A stretch of DNA of 47,997 nt from an uncultured Ilumatobacter sp. (GTDB lineage Bacteria > Actinomycetota > Acidimicrobiia > Acidimicrobiales > Ilumatobacteraceae), in assembly GCA_938049325.1 (NCBI GenBank), contig CALICC010000096.1:1-47997 (forward strand). Reading direction: 5' to 3'. Position 1 is the first letter of the stretch. Each line of letters opens with the position of its first letter. The notes beneath the pieces are model-generated. The model did no database searches. It saw nothing but the letters and a program-made list of their open reading frames with translations, and was not told the origin of the DNA. The position numbers were made by a program, and so were the translations under genes. Shown here in pieces: positions 1 to 8,737 of the stretch.

Positions 1-252
1 TACCGGCCACCGATCCAGCGGCCGGCCCGAAGCTCGACCGATCCGGCCGAGGAACACGAATCGTCGGAGCGTCGGGGCCCGATGGCCCGATGCCGAGTGA
101 TCCGCCAGTGGTGTCGAAATTCGTCATGGTGACTCCCGTGGTTGTTGCGCCCACGCACAACAACACCAGCAGTCACCTAACGATCACTTAACAGGATCCC
201 TGAACGCTGCGGGCATTCGACGACGACCAAGAACGATCCGCTCCGCGCCACC
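1..252. other. Non-coding left edge
   Basis: No convincing gene is seen in the first 252 bases. The stretch lies downstream of the acyl-CoA dehydrogenase on the minus strand. Its only notable feature is the inverted repeat at 128-177, listed separately. A gene starting or ending left of the window cannot be excluded. Confidence 0.6.
128..177 (-). terminator. Possible hairpin terminator after the acyl-CoA dehydrogenase
   Basis: GGTGACT at 128-134 is complementary to AGTCACC at 171-177. Inside, GTTGTTG at 141-147 is complementary to CAACAAC at 158-164. The nested hairpin lies 76 bp past the stop of the minus-strand acyl-CoA dehydrogenase. There is no clear T-run, so intrinsic termination is only possible. 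Confidence 0.35.
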
Positions 253-1530
253 TCAGCGCGGGATGTCGGTCCACGGACCCGTGTCGGCCTTGGGCTCACG
301 CGGGAGACCGAGCACACGCTCACCGATGATGTTGCGCTGCACCTCGTCGGAGCCGCCCGCGATGCGGTAGCCCGGTGCACCCAGCAAGTGGTCACCCCAG
401 GCATACGTGCCCCACTCACCGGTGTCGGCAATCAGTCGCGGCCCCAGGATCGTCGAGACGACGTCACTCATGTGGCGCATGCCTTCGGTCCACAGAATCT
501 TGCCGAGTGAGCTCTCCGGACCGGGCGTACCCGACCGAGCGAGGTCGGCCGCACGCCGGTTGACCAACGACTCGACGCGGCTGCGGATGAACGTCTGCGC
601 GAGCTGGTCGCGGATGACCGGGTCGTCGGCGACACCCATCGCGTTGGCAGTCGCCAGCACCTTGCTCCAGCTCCCGCCAGAGGCGCCGCCGCCCTCACCT
701 TCGGAGTGGTCGCGTTCGAATCCCAGCGTCGTCAATGCGACCTTCCAACCATCGCCCTCATCACCGAGGCGCATGTCGTCGGGGATGCGCACGTCGCTGA
801 AGAAGACCTCGCAGAACGACGAGCCACCACTCATCTGTGCGATCGGTCGGATCTCGATGCCGGGCAGGTCCATCGGGATCACGAACGCTGTCATGCCCTT
901 GTGCTTCACGACGCTCGGGTCGGTTCGCGCAATCAACTCACCCCACTGGCTGAACTGAGCGCCCGACGACCACACCTTCTGGCCGTTCACCACCCACTCG
1001 TCGCCGTCGCGCTCGGCACGACACGCAAGCCCGGCGAGGTCGGATCCAGCGCCCGGTTCGGAGAACAGCTGGCAGCACAACGACTCGCCACTGATGAACT
1101 GCGGGATCCAGCGTTGCTTCTGCACGTCGGAGCCGAACACGTCGACCGTTGGGGCGATGAGCGTGCGCGTGACCGCGACCGTTTCGTGCACACCCGGCGT
1201 CTGGAACTGTCGCTCGAGCCGTCCGAACGCCCGCGAGTGCGCACGGCTGAGGCCGAGACCACCGAGCTCGGTCGGCCATGTGATCGCGTGGTAGCCGCGT
1301 TCGGCCTTGGCCCGCACCCACTCCATCAGTTTGTCGAGGTGAGCACGCTCGACCTCGTAGGTCATCGCGTGGAATACCGAGACATCGAACTCGCCCTCAC
1401 CCCACTCCTGCTCGATCGTCGGCGGACGGCGCTGGAGCTTCGACTCCAAGAACGCCTCGGCCGCTGCGACGAAATCCTCGACGCTGATGTTCGGGTCGAT
1501 GGAGGCGGGTTGCGAGTCGATCGTGGTCAT
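253..1530 (-). CDS. Acyl-CoA dehydrogenase (FadE-like)
   Basis: 425-residue cytoplasmic flavoprotein that would introduce an alpha-beta double bond into an acyl-CoA thioester, passing electrons to ETF. The flavin/substrate segment QLFSEPGAGSDLAGL is at about residues 154-168, WVVNGQKVWSSGA at about 179-191, and the family C-terminal signature GGSDEVQRNIIGER at about 392-405. The length is normal for the family. It is last in a minus-strand operon, 37 bp after the acyl-CoA synthetase and behind a SnoaL-like gene, which suggests that an acid is activated and then dehydrogenated. A glycine-rich stretch near residue 270 (EGEGGGASGGS) is unusual but leaves the frame intact. The family is certain; the substrate cannot be read from the sequence. 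Confidence 0.93.
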   Translation of the reverse strand: MTTIDSQPASIDPNISVEDFVAAAEAFLESKLQRRPPTIEQEWGEGEFDVSVFHAMTYEVERAHLDKLMEWVRAKAERGYHAITWPTELGGLGLSRAHSRAFGRLERQFQTPGVHETVAVTRTLIAPTVDVFGSDVQKQRWIPQFISGESLCCQLFSEPGAGSDLAGLACRAERDGDEWVVNGQKVWSSGAQFSQWGELIARTDPSVVKHKGMTAFVIPMDLPGIEIRPIAQMSGGSSFCEVFFSDVRIPDDMRLGDEGDGWKVALTTLGFERDHSEGEGGGASGGSWSKVLATANAMGVADDPVIRDQLAQTFIRSRVESLVNRRAADLARSGTPGPESSLGKILWTEGMRHMSDVVSTILGPRLIADTGEWGTYAWGDHLLGAPGYRIAGGSDEVQRNIIGERVLGLPREPKADTGPWTDIPR

Positions 1531-1567
1531 GAGGCAGGAGCCTTTCGGTCGTCAGGTCGGTCGTTCG

Positions 1568-3148
1568 TCATGAGGCTGGCGCCGAAGCACCCGGTGAGAT
1601 TTCAGTGAGTGCGCCGCCGAGCCAGGCGTCACGCAACTTGCGCTTGTTGATCTTGCCCATCGTGTTGCGGAGCAGATCGTCGACGACGTGGAACTCGCGT
1701 GGGCACTTGTAGTGGCTGAGTCGTTCACGCAGCCACGCCGACAGCTCGTCAGCCGCCGGCGGTGCAGCTGGATCGATCGCCATCACCAGTGCAATGAGTT
1801 GTTCGCCCATGTCAGGATGCGGCACACCAACGCAGCCGACGTCGGCCACGCCGGGATGGTCGATGAGGAGTTGTTCCGCTTCGGCCGGGTAGAGGTTGAC
1901 CCCGCCCGACACCACCATGTCGTTGAACCGGTCGGTGATGAACACGTATCCGTCGGCGTCCATGTAGCCGATCTCTCCGAGGGTGAAGAGTCCCGGCTCG
2001 GGGTTGGAGGCCGCCGTCTTCTCCGGGTCGTTCGGATAGATGATCCCGCGGCCGGTGGCGTCGCGAAAGAAGAGTCGACCTTCGATACCCGCGGGCACTT
2101 CGTTCATCTCGTCGTCGACGACGAGCGCGGTGAACGGCTCGACGCCTCGTCCGACCGAACCCTTGTGATCGAGCCACTCCTGGCTTGATATCGAGCAGAC
2201 CGTGCCGACTTCGGTCGCGCCATATGAGTCGCGGAACACAGGACCGAACCACTCGATCATCGCGGCCTTCACGTCGACCGGACACTTCGCGCCGGTGTGT
2301 GCCAGGAGCTTCATCGAGCTCACGTCATACTTCGCCTTCACCTCGTCGGGAAGCGCCAGCATGCGCACGAAGTGGGTCGGCACCATGACGCTGGTCTCGG
2401 TCTTGTACCGATCGATCGCCGCCAGTGTGGCCTCGGCATCGAACTTCGAGAGGATCACCGACGGCACCCCGGCACAGAGGAGTCGCATGCCCGACAGAGG
2501 ACCCGTGTGATACATCGGCCCCACCACGAGATGCGTGCCGAAGCCCGAGAAGCCACCTTGAGCGAGGCGTACGAGGTGCTCGGCCATATCGACCCCACCG
2601 GCAAACATCGTGGGCGGCAGTTCGGTTCCTTTCGGACGGCCAGTCGTGCCCGACGTGTACAGCAAATTGGGGCGCGGCACGATGTCGTCGGGAGGGTCGA
2701 CCGTGTCGCCCGCGGCGAGCCACGCGTCCCAATCGGTGACGCCATCGACGCCGGCACAGCCCCAGCCGATCACCGTGGTGACGCCCGCCTCGCGAGCAGC
2801 AGCCACGCCGCGCTCGGCAGTTTCAGGTCCGACGAACACGATCCGGCTCTCCGAGTCGGCGACGATGTAGGCCGCCTCCGAGGCGGTGAGGTGAAAGTTG
2901 ACCGGCACGGTCGACGCTCCGGCGAGCAAGCCACCGAGATGCGCCAGTGCGGTCTGTGCCGCGTTCTCCGCGAACACAGCGACGCGCTGCGCGTCGCCGA
3001 GCTCACCGCGACTCGTTGCCGCCAGCAGCTGATTCGCGCAACGGTTCAACGCGTCGTCGACCTCGCTCCACCTGAGTTCTCTGCCGTCGTCGACCAAGGC
3101 GAACCCGTCGGGGTCAGCGTGGGCACATGTCTTCGCGAACTCTGGCAT
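1568..3148 (-). CDS. Acyl-CoA synthetase (AMP-forming, FadD-like)
   Basis: 526-residue ANL-superfamily ligase that would adenylate a carboxylic acid and transfer it to CoA. The phosphate loop YTSGTTGRPKG is at about residues 164-174. DSYGATEVG (A5 region), the hinge YVFITDRFNDM followed by SGGVNLYPAEAE, and the C-terminal lysine motif NTMGKINKRKL are all present. The ATG at 3148 is chosen because it overlaps the stop of the upstream SnoaL-like gene as TGATG, implying translational coupling; a longer open frame upstream would run inside that gene. It sits between SnoaL-like and acyl-CoA dehydrogenase genes. It resembles the second synthetase at 13071-14633 in length and motif order. The substrate is unknown. 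Confidence 0.93.
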   Translation of the reverse strand: MPEFAKTCAHADPDGFALVDDGRELRWSEVDDALNRCANQLLAATSRGELGDAQRVAVFAENAAQTALAHLGGLLAGASTVPVNFHLTASEAAYIVADSESRIVFVGPETAERGVAAAREAGVTTVIGWGCAGVDGVTDWDAWLAAGDTVDPPDDIVPRPNLLYTSGTTGRPKGTELPPTMFAGGVDMAEHLVRLAQGGFSGFGTHLVVGPMYHTGPLSGMRLLCAGVPSVILSKFDAEATLAAIDRYKTETSVMVPTHFVRMLALPDEVKAKYDVSSMKLLAHTGAKCPVDVKAAMIEWFGPVFRDSYGATEVGTVCSISSQEWLDHKGSVGRGVEPFTALVVDDEMNEVPAGIEGRLFFRDATGRGIIYPNDPEKTAASNPEPGLFTLGEIGYMDADGYVFITDRFNDMVVSGGVNLYPAEAEQLLIDHPGVADVGCVGVPHPDMGEQLIALVMAIDPAAPPAADELSAWLRERLSHYKCPREFHVVDDLLRNTMGKINKRKLRDAWLGGALTEISPGASAPAS

Positions 3149-3660
3149 CAGGGTCCGATCTGACGCTGATTGCTGGGCCGGTCGAACGAGCCGGATCTGA
3201 ACGCAGCGGCATCGATCGCCATCGGCTCGACGTTGGTGTCGATGGTGGTCCCGTGGTGCACGCAGACACGATGCATGATTCGCCACTCGCCGTTGCGCGC
3301 CTCGTAGGTGTCGAGGTAGCGGCCGTACCAGTTCGACATCGACCGTTCGTCTTCGTTGAACAGATTGGTCACGCAGTACGCCTCACCGCGGCCCGAGGCG
3401 CCGTCGGTATCGATCTCGACACGATGGTTGTAGATCGAGTGCATCGTCCAGCTCCACCGATCGTGGGTGGCAACGACGCGGTCGCAGAACTCCCAGGCGT
3501 TGCCGACGAAGACACCATGGTCGTCGGTGGCATCGGGCCAATACGACGACTTCATCACCTCAGCATCCAGGCGATCAACGCCGTACGAGTACCGCCGAGC
3601 TGCCTCGCGGCACGCTTCGATCGCAACCAGTTGCTCGATCGTCGGAGTCGGATTCATCAC
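3148..3660 (-). CDS. SnoaL/NTF2-like protein
   Basis: 170-residue protein of the NTF2-like fold family (SnoaL-like, steroid-isomerase type). The order is typical: an N-terminal helix with AARRYSYGVDRLD, then SYWPDATDDHG, a beta-rich core, and a late WRIMHRVCVHHGT strand. Members act as small cyclases, isomerases, hydratases or accessory subunits, and no catalytic function can be assigned here. It is the first gene of a three-gene minus-strand operon with acyl-CoA synthetase and acyl-CoA dehydrogenase, to which it is coupled by a TGATG overlap. Two other SnoaL-like proteins lie at 4820-5272 and 12636-13064. Confidence 0.88.
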   Translation of the reverse strand: MMNPTPTIEQLVAIEACREAARRYSYGVDRLDAEVMKSSYWPDATDDHGVFVGNAWEFCDRVVATHDRWSWTMHSIYNHRVEIDTDGASGRGEAYCVTNLFNEDERSMSNWYGRYLDTYEARNGEWRIMHRVCVHHGTTIDTNVEPMAIDAAAFRSGSFDRPSNQRQIGP

Positions 3661-3670
3661 GTCGGCGAGA

Positions 3671-3684
3671 TTACCGAACGGTCA
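3671..3684. promoter_or_regulatory. Candidate operator palindrome in a divergent promoter
   Basis: The inverted repeat ACCGAACGGT (3673-3682) sits in the 75-bp gap between the divergently read SnoaL-like operon and the nitroreductase gene. Short palindromes of this sort are typical of TetR-type operators. No regulator gene lies beside it, so the assignment is inference. Confidence 0.3.
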
Positions 3685-3735
3685 TTAAGGTTCTCTCACC
3701 CGGCCATGCGAATCCGACCGTCAGGACACCCTTCG

Positions 3736-4398
3736 ATGGACTTCGACCTCACCCAGACCGATCACCTGCTCTCCACGACGCGAGCCGTCCGCAAACGCCT
3801 CGACCTTGAGCGCCCGGTTCCGAGGGAGCTGATCCTCGATTGCGTGCGCATTTCCACGCAAGCACCCGCTGGCGGCAACCATCAGAAATGGCGTTGGGTG
3901 ATCGTCGACGACCCGGACAAGAAGCTCGTCATTGCCGAGGCGTACCGGCGGTCGTACGCGCCGTACATCGCCGCGCAGAAGAAGGCGGTGGCACAGGCTG
4001 GCACTGCCGCAGCGTCCGATTCGATCATCGACTCGAGTACGTATCTCGCCGAGATCCTCCATGACGTCCCCGCATTGGCGATCCCGTGCGCGTTGGGCCG
4101 CCCCGCGGACGCGGGCGACAAGGGCGGCAGCCAGCAAGGTTGGTGGGGGTCGGTCATCCCCGCCGTGTGGAGCTACTGCATCGCTGCGCGGTCACGTGGT
4201 CTCGGCACCGCGTGGACCACGCTGCACCTGCCAGGCGAAGCTGAGGTTGGCGAAGCGCTCGGCATTCCCGACACGGTCACGCAGCTCGCCTGCATCCCGA
4301 CGGCGTACTACACCGGCGACGACTTCAAGCTCGCGCGCCGCAAACCCGCCGAACAGGTCACCTACTGGAACTCCTGGAAGAACACCGACATCGCGTGA
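3736..4398 (+). CDS. Nitroreductase family protein
   Basis: 220-residue FMN-dependent oxidoreductase family member. It has the basic N-terminal flavin phosphate motif TTRAVRKRLD, then RISTQAPAGGNHQKWRWVIV, the usual early FMN-contacting segment, and a mid-protein helical region ending with the small-residue stretch RSRGLGTAWTTL. It would use NAD(P)H to reduce a nitro, quinone or enone group, or act as a flavin dehydrogenase. The ATG at 3736 gives the standard family N-terminus; an in-frame ATG at 3706 would add ten residues. It is divergent from the SnoaL/synthetase/dehydrogenase operon across a 75-bp gap, so co-regulation is plausible. Confidence 0.9.
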   Translation: MDFDLTQTDHLLSTTRAVRKRLDLERPVPRELILDCVRISTQAPAGGNHQKWRWVIVDDPDKKLVIAEAYRRSYAPYIAAQKKAVAQAGTAAASDSIIDSSTYLAEILHDVPALAIPCALGRPADAGDKGGSQQGWWGSVIPAVWSYCIAARSRGLGTAWTTLHLPGEAEVGEALGIPDTVTQLACIPTAYYTGDDFKLARRKPAEQVTYWNSWKNTDIA

Positions 4399-4411
4399 CG
4401 CGCCACGTGAG

Positions 4412-4417
4412 TACCCT
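4412..4417 (+). promoter_or_regulatory. -10 box TACCCT, leaderless-type start
   Basis: TACCCT ends 6 nt before the ATG at 4424, so transcription would start at or beside the start codon. No Shine-Dalgarno sequence is present. This is the same arrangement as at 28794, 35200, 43686, 46329 and 47650. Confidence 0.4.
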
Positions 4418-4423
4418 TTGGTG

Positions 4424-4816
4424 ATGGCGACGAAGGCCAAGTATCCGGGGCCAGCGGCCGCACTGGAGTTGTACGAAGCGCTGATCGCCGCGCACCCCGA
4501 CGTCGAGCGCAAGGGCGCGAAGAATCCGTACACGTCGCTCAACGGACACATGTTCAGCTTCCTCGACGAGACGGGGCAGATGGCGCTGCGTCTGTCCGAC
4601 GATGACGCCGCGCGGTTCCTCGAACAGTTCGAAAGCGGCCCAGTGGAGCAATACGGGGCAACCATGCGCGGCTACGTGTCGGTCCCCGCCACGCTCCTCG
4701 CGGACACCACCGAGCTCGAAGGATGGTTTGGCCTCAGCCACTCCTGGATCGCGACCCTGAAGCCAAAGCCCACGAAGAAGCCAGCGAAGAAGCGTCCGGC
4801 GAAGAAAGCGACGTGA
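4424..4816 (+). CDS. Small TfoX/Sxy-like conserved protein with basic tail
   Basis: 130-residue protein of a widespread family resembling the N-terminal domain of TfoX/Sxy. The core has NPYTSLNGHMFSFLDETGQM at about residues 27-46, then ALRLSDDDAARFLEQ, EQYGATMRGYV and a late SHSWIATLKPKPTKK. The last 15 or so residues are a histone-H1-like run of Lys, Pro and Ala (KKPAKKRPAKKAT), which could contact nucleic acid. The function is not known; naming it a competence regulator would be unsafe. The gene ends 3 bp from the convergent SnoaL-like gene. The ATG is preceded in frame by a GTG at 4421. The TACCCT box 6 nt upstream favours a leaderless mRNA. Confidence 0.8.
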   Translation: MATKAKYPGPAAALELYEALIAAHPDVERKGAKNPYTSLNGHMFSFLDETGQMALRLSDDDAARFLEQFESGPVEQYGATMRGYVSVPATLLADTTELEGWFGLSHSWIATLKPKPTKKPAKKRPAKKAT

Positions 4817-4819
4817 CCG

Positions 4820-5272
4820 TCAGTCGGGGTGGGCAACGGAGATGTTGCCGTCGGTCCACATGACGACGAGGGTGCGATGCGCGATGCGCCACCCGCCCTC
4901 GGTACGCACGAGTTCATCCTCGTAGCGACCGGCCACGATGTAGTTGGGGCCGCCAGGCGCCGCCTCGCGAACGTGTTGCGCCTGGAGGTAGCAGCGGTGT
5001 GTTGCTGCATCGCCGTCGACGTCGACCTCGTGGTTGCCGACCAGGTGCTGGCTGTCGTCGAGATGCTCGAGGGCGTTGCGGATGCGACCAACGATGGCAT
5101 CGAGGCCGACCAGCACCTTCGGGCTCGACAGGTTGGCCGTGGCGTCCGGGATGAACACGTCGCCGAGCAGCGACCAGTCCTTCGTGTCGAGCGCCCGGCA
5201 GTATCGGCTGGCGACGTTCACGATGTCGCGCTCGTCGAGCAGCGTGCGCAGCTCGGCTTCCGAGATCGTCAT
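4820..5272 (-). CDS. SnoaL/NTF2-like protein
   Basis: 150-residue NTF2-like protein (SnoaL-type): an N-terminal helix with VNVASRYCRALDTKDWSLL, then VFIPDATANLSSP, a curved sheet, and GGWRIAHRTLVVMWTDGN near the end. The ATG at 5272 overlaps the stop of the upstream SDR as ATGA, with GGAGG 12 nt upstream. An in-frame ATG at 5284 abuts that GGAGG with no spacer and is less likely. Coupling to an SDR suggests that both act on the same intermediate, for example a dehydration or isomerisation next to a dehydrogenation. No function beyond the fold can be assigned. Confidence 0.87.
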   Translation of the reverse strand: MTISEAELRTLLDERDIVNVASRYCRALDTKDWSLLGDVFIPDATANLSSPKVLVGLDAIVGRIRNALEHLDDSQHLVGNHEVDVDGDAATHRCYLQAQHVREAAPGGPNYIVAGRYEDELVRTEGGWRIAHRTLVVMWTDGNISVAHPD

Positions 5273-6081
5273 ATCAACGTCCATCCTCCGTCGACGGCCA
5301 AGTTCTGGCCGATCACGTAGCTCGCGGCGTCACTGACGAGGAAGAGCACCGCGTGGGCGATGTCGGCCGGCGTGCCTTTGCGGCCGATCGGCACGTTCGA
5401 CGATCGCTGCTTCATCAGCGGGCCCATGAGCCCACTCGTCGATGGATCGCTCGGCCAGAAGTGCTCGATCTCGCCAGCGTGCATCTTGTCGAGTGTGGGC
5501 ACCGGCACGACGCCCGGGCTCACAGCGTTGACGCGGATGCCGTGCGGCGCGAGGTCGACAGCGAGGCTGCGGGAGAAGTGAATCGCTCCCGCCTTGGCGG
5601 AGTCGTACCCGGTACCGAGACACGGCAGCAGGCCGTCGACGGATGCGATGTTCACGATCGCGCCGCCGTCACCCTGCTCGACCATACGAGTCGCGACCGG
5701 CTTCGAACAGTTGAAGAGTCCAGCCAGGTTGACGTCGATCGATCGACGCCACGAGTCGACGCTCTGGTCGAGGATGCTGCCCGCCTCGTGGTACGAACCA
5801 GCGTTGTTGACGAGGATGTCGACGCGATCACCCGTGGCTCCTCCGACGTGGCCGAGCACCGAGGCACACGCGTCCGCATCGGTCACGTCGAGCACGACCG
5901 ACGATCCGTCGATGGCCGCGGCCACCCGTGCCGCGCCGTCGGCATCGATGTCGGCAACAACCACCCTGGCGCCCGCGGCGGCAAGCGTGCGCGCGATCCC
6001 CTCGCCGATGCCCGTTGCAGCGCCGGTGACGATCGCAGTGCGGCCGGTCAGGTCGAGCAAACCGGCGATGTCGCTGCTCAT
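5269..6081 (-). CDS. SDR family oxidoreductase
   Basis: 270-residue classical short-chain dehydrogenase/reductase. The cofactor motif TGAATGIGEG is at about residues 19-28, VADIDAD favours NAD(H), then NNAG, a serine-containing strand (NIASVDG), the catalytic YDSAK, and VNAVSPGVV after it. The C-terminal IGQNLAVDGGWTLI is the usual family ending. It would interconvert an alcohol and a ketone. It is first in a two-gene operon with the SnoaL-like protein, overlapping by 4 bp. The substrate is unknown; hydroxyacyl-CoA, steroid or terpenoid alcohols are all compatible with the neighbourhood. Confidence 0.93.
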   Translation of the reverse strand: MSSDIAGLLDLTGRTAIVTGAATGIGEGIARTLAAAGARVVVADIDADGAARVAAAIDGSSVVLDVTDADACASVLGHVGGATGDRVDILVNNAGSYHEAGSILDQSVDSWRRSIDVNLAGLFNCSKPVATRMVEQGDGGAIVNIASVDGLLPCLGTGYDSAKAGAIHFSRSLAVDLAPHGIRVNAVSPGVVPVPTLDKMHAGEIEHFWPSDPSTSGLMGPLMKQRSSNVPIGRKGTPADIAHAVLFLVSDAASYVIGQNLAVDGGWTLI

Positions 6082-6201
6082 TGCGTCGCTCGGCTCCGGC
6101 GGTGACTGCTCATCACGGCGACGCTAGAGAACCATCCTCGCCACACGAGAGTCGGACCCCGCCTGGCCGTTGTTGTTTTGGCTCAAGTAGCGTCAGTTCT
6201 C

Positions 6202-6696
6202 GTGCTCCAAGGACCTGTGCAGATTGCGTACGCGGTGAGCGACACTCGCGCTGCCGCGCGGCGATGGCTTGCCGAAGGCGTCGGACCGTTCTTCCTCCTC
6301 GACCACATCGAGGTCCGCAACAGCTGGGTGCGCGGCAAGCCCGCGCCGTTCGACCACTCGTCGGCATACGCACAGTGGGGACCTGTGATGCTCGAGCTGA
6401 TCTGTCAACACGACGGCGGCGTCAACCCACTGGTCGGCACGTCGGGGGTGCATCATGTGGCCCACTTCGTCGACGATTTCGCAGCAGCTGCTGCGCGGCT
6501 CACGTCGAGCGGTGTGGTCGAGTGTCTCTATGCCGAGACAGCGACCGGGATGCCGTTCGCGATGCACGACGCCCGCGCCGAGCAGGGCCACCTCATCGAG
6601 ATCTACGAGCGCACGAGCCGACTGGCCGCTTTCTACGAGATGGTGCACGACGCGTCGAGCGGCTGGACCGGCAACGACCCGCTGCGCGAACTCTGA
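6202..6696 (+). CDS. VOC (glyoxalase/dioxygenase fold) family protein
   Basis: 164-residue vicinal-oxygen-chelate protein: QIAYAVSDTRAAARRW opens the first beta-alpha-beta unit, followed by LELICQHDGGVNPLV and HHVAHFVDDF, then a second half ending GHLIEIYERTSRLAAFYEMV. The segment pattern fits enzymes that bind a metal through His/Glu in paired modules. The start is uncertain. The GTG at 6202 is preceded by TAGCGT 8 nt upstream and suits a leaderless mRNA; a TTG at 6178 would add eight residues and a GTG at 6217 would remove five. It runs alone on the plus strand between two minus-strand SDR operons. Confidence 0.82.
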   Translation: MLQGPVQIAYAVSDTRAAARRWLAEGVGPFFLLDHIEVRNSWVRGKPAPFDHSSAYAQWGPVMLELICQHDGGVNPLVGTSGVHHVAHFVDDFAAAAARLTSSGVVECLYAETATGMPFAMHDARAEQGHLIEIYERTSRLAAFYEMVHDASSGWTGNDPLREL

Positions 6697-6743
6697 TCGA
6701 ACGCCACCCCGCCGAGAACTGTCAGGCGAGCTGGTCAAGCCGG

Positions 6744-7571
6744 TCAGGTCCGGCGGCCGGCTTCGTGGATCTGGCGGCTCGACCCGATGTTGAATCGGTT
6801 CGGGGTCATGCCTGCCGTTGTTTGCCCGGCATCGACCACCAGCGTGTGGCCCGACACGTAGCGCGCATCATCGCTCGCGAGGTACAGCGCGGCCGCCGCG
6901 ATGTCGGCCGGATAGCCGGCGTAACCCAGCGGCGACCCAGCCGCGATCTTCGCTTCGGCGGCACTCTCGTCGGCAGTGCTCCCCATGACCGACGCGGTCA
7001 TGGTGGTGACCGTGTTGCCGGGTGAGATCGCGTTGACGCGGATGCCGTTCGGGGCGAGTTCGTTCGCGACCGACTTGGTGAGACCGATCACTCCGTGCTT
7101 CGCCGCGGTGTAGGCGTGCGGTCCAAGACCCCCGAGGATCCCGGCGGTGCTCGACGTGTTGATGATCACGCCTGAGTTCTGCTCGAGCATCACACGCGCG
7201 GCGTGCTTCACGCCGAGGAACACACCACGCAGCAAGATGGCGATCGAGTTGTCCCAGGCCTCGGTCGACATCTCCGAGATCCGACCGACCGCGCCGACGA
7301 TGCCGGCGTTGTTGAACATCACGTCGAGCGAACCGAATTCACCAACGGCGAGATCGACCGCTGCGGCAACGTCGTCTTCACGCGTCACGTTGCACTCGGC
7401 AAACCGAGCGTTGGGGCCGAGCTCGTCGACCAGCGCCTGACCGGCGTCGACCTGGAGATCGGCAACGACCACCTTCGCGCCTTCGTCGATGAACATGCGT
7501 GCCGTGCCCTCACCGATGCCGCTCGCGGCGCCGGTGATCACTGCCACCTTGTTGTCGAGGCGACCGGTCAT
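6744..7571 (-). CDS. SDR family oxidoreductase
   Basis: 275-residue classical SDR. The cofactor motif TGAASGIGEG is near residues 14-23, VVADLQVD suggests NAD(H), NNAG and NTSSTAG follow, the catalytic tyrosine motif is YTAAKHG, and VNAISPGNTVT comes after it. The C-terminus has GHTLVVDAGQTT. The ATG at 7571 overlaps the stop of the upstream kinase-like gene as ATGA, which fixes the start against a longer open frame. It is the second SDR of the island and is not closely similar to the first. The pairing with an APH-type phosphotransferase recurs in lipid-degrading actinobacteria, but the substrate is not evident. Confidence 0.93.
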   Translation of the reverse strand: MTGRLDNKVAVITGAASGIGEGTARMFIDEGAKVVVADLQVDAGQALVDELGPNARFAECNVTREDDVAAAVDLAVGEFGSLDVMFNNAGIVGAVGRISEMSTEAWDNSIAILLRGVFLGVKHAARVMLEQNSGVIINTSSTAGILGGLGPHAYTAAKHGVIGLTKSVANELAPNGIRVNAISPGNTVTTMTASVMGSTADESAAEAKIAAGSPLGYAGYPADIAAAALYLASDDARYVSGHTLVVDAGQTTAGMTPNRFNIGSSRQIHEAGRRT

Positions 7572-8656
7572 GAGCCGAACCCGTGATCGACGAGTGCGTT
7601 CTGGGTTCGTTCGATGACTTCGGTCCACAGTGCGATCGCCCGCTCGCTGGTGAAGTCGAGGGTGCCGACCGCGAGCACCGGGATCATCCAGCCGCACGCG
7701 ACGCCGACTCGGTAGTCGGCTTGGAGTTGCTCGAACGAGTAGCCGCTCACCCCGTTCGCCACCAACGTGTCGTGGTAGGCGTGCAAGAGATCGTCTTCAT
7801 GCGTACGTCGGTCGATCGTCGTCAGGTTCTGGGAGAGGAAGTAGCCGACGTCAGCGGCACCGCCACCTTGGCTGATCGCCTGCCAGTCGATCACGACGAC
7901 CTCGCCGGCGTCGTCGAAGAAGAGGTTGTCGGCGCGGAAGTCGAAGTGCACGAGCGTGTGCGGCATCGCCGCAAGATCGGCGAGGATCTGCGGCCGGGCT
8001 TCGGCGTACGTCGCCACGAAGTCGGCGAGCTCGGGCTTCACGTCCTTACCGAACGCCTCCATGAAGCCGGGGAGCGACGCGTCGTAGATCGCCGAGCCCG
8101 CTTGGTTGAGCGGACCATCGATGACCGGGATGTACGACGCGTGTTCGAGCCCGGCACCGTTCCAGAAGCGAGCGTGATGCGCGGCCAGGCCGACCAGCGC
8201 GGCACGCGCCTGTTCGGGAGACGTGCCCGTGACCTGATCGCCGAGGGTGAGTCCCGACAGATCCTCCATGAGCAACATGTAGCTCTCGTCGGCGGGCGTC
8301 GCACCCGTGACGCACGTGATGTGGAAGATGTCGGGCGTGCGCAGCGGGGTCTGCGCGGCGATGTCGTTGTAGAACGAGTGCTCGCGTTGGTAGATCCGCG
8401 TCGGGTGCATCATCTCGAGGATCTCGGGTGACTGCGTGGGGAACTTGGCGACGATCGTGGTCGGCGCCCCTCCGGCATCACCGGCGTATTCCACGCCGAC
8501 GCTCGCCACCTCGCCCATGAAGCCAACACCAGCGCTCGCAGGGTCGAGGTTGACAGTGGCGACCGACGCATCGGCACCGATCGTTCCCGAGCCGCGCAGC
8601 GCCTCGGTCATCCACTCGGCGGTGATCTCACTGGTTGTTGTTGGCAACACGGTCAT
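7568..8656 (-). CDS. APH/EcKinase-like phosphotransferase
   Basis: 362-residue protein kinase-like-fold phosphotransferase. A nucleotide-binding N-lobe has TTIVAKFP (the likely ATP lysine) and MLLMEDLSG. The catalytic loop is LVHFDFRADNLFF, with the Asp and Asn expected of the family, and VVVIDWQ supplies the Mg-binding Asp. The family covers aminoglycoside, choline and ecdysteroid kinases; in catabolic clusters such proteins may phosphorylate a hydroxylated metabolite, so an antibiotic-resistance label is not justified. The ATG at 8656 has AAGGAA 6 nt upstream. It overlaps the downstream SDR by 4 bp, so the two form one operon. Confidence 0.88.
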   Translation of the reverse strand: MTVLPTTTSEITAEWMTEALRGSGTIGADASVATVNLDPASAGVGFMGEVASVGVEYAGDAGGAPTTIVAKFPTQSPEILEMMHPTRIYQREHSFYNDIAAQTPLRTPDIFHITCVTGATPADESYMLLMEDLSGLTLGDQVTGTSPEQARAALVGLAAHHARFWNGAGLEHASYIPVIDGPLNQAGSAIYDASLPGFMEAFGKDVKPELADFVATYAEARPQILADLAAMPHTLVHFDFRADNLFFDDAGEVVVIDWQAISQGGGAADVGYFLSQNLTTIDRRTHEDDLLHAYHDTLVANGVSGYSFEQLQADYRVGVACGWMIPVLAVGTLDFTSERAIALWTEVIERTQNALVDHGFGS

Positions 8657-8737
8657 CAATGGTTCCTTTACAAGAGTTCGGGTCTACAAACGTTCGGGTC
8701 GTTGGCGGGTGAGCGGTACGAGTCGGGGCGCGCCGCC

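Noticed and set aside
7568..8656. Antibiotic resistance by an aminoglycoside phosphotransferase
   Set aside because: Only general APH-fold motifs are present and the gene is coupled to an SDR in a catabolic setting.
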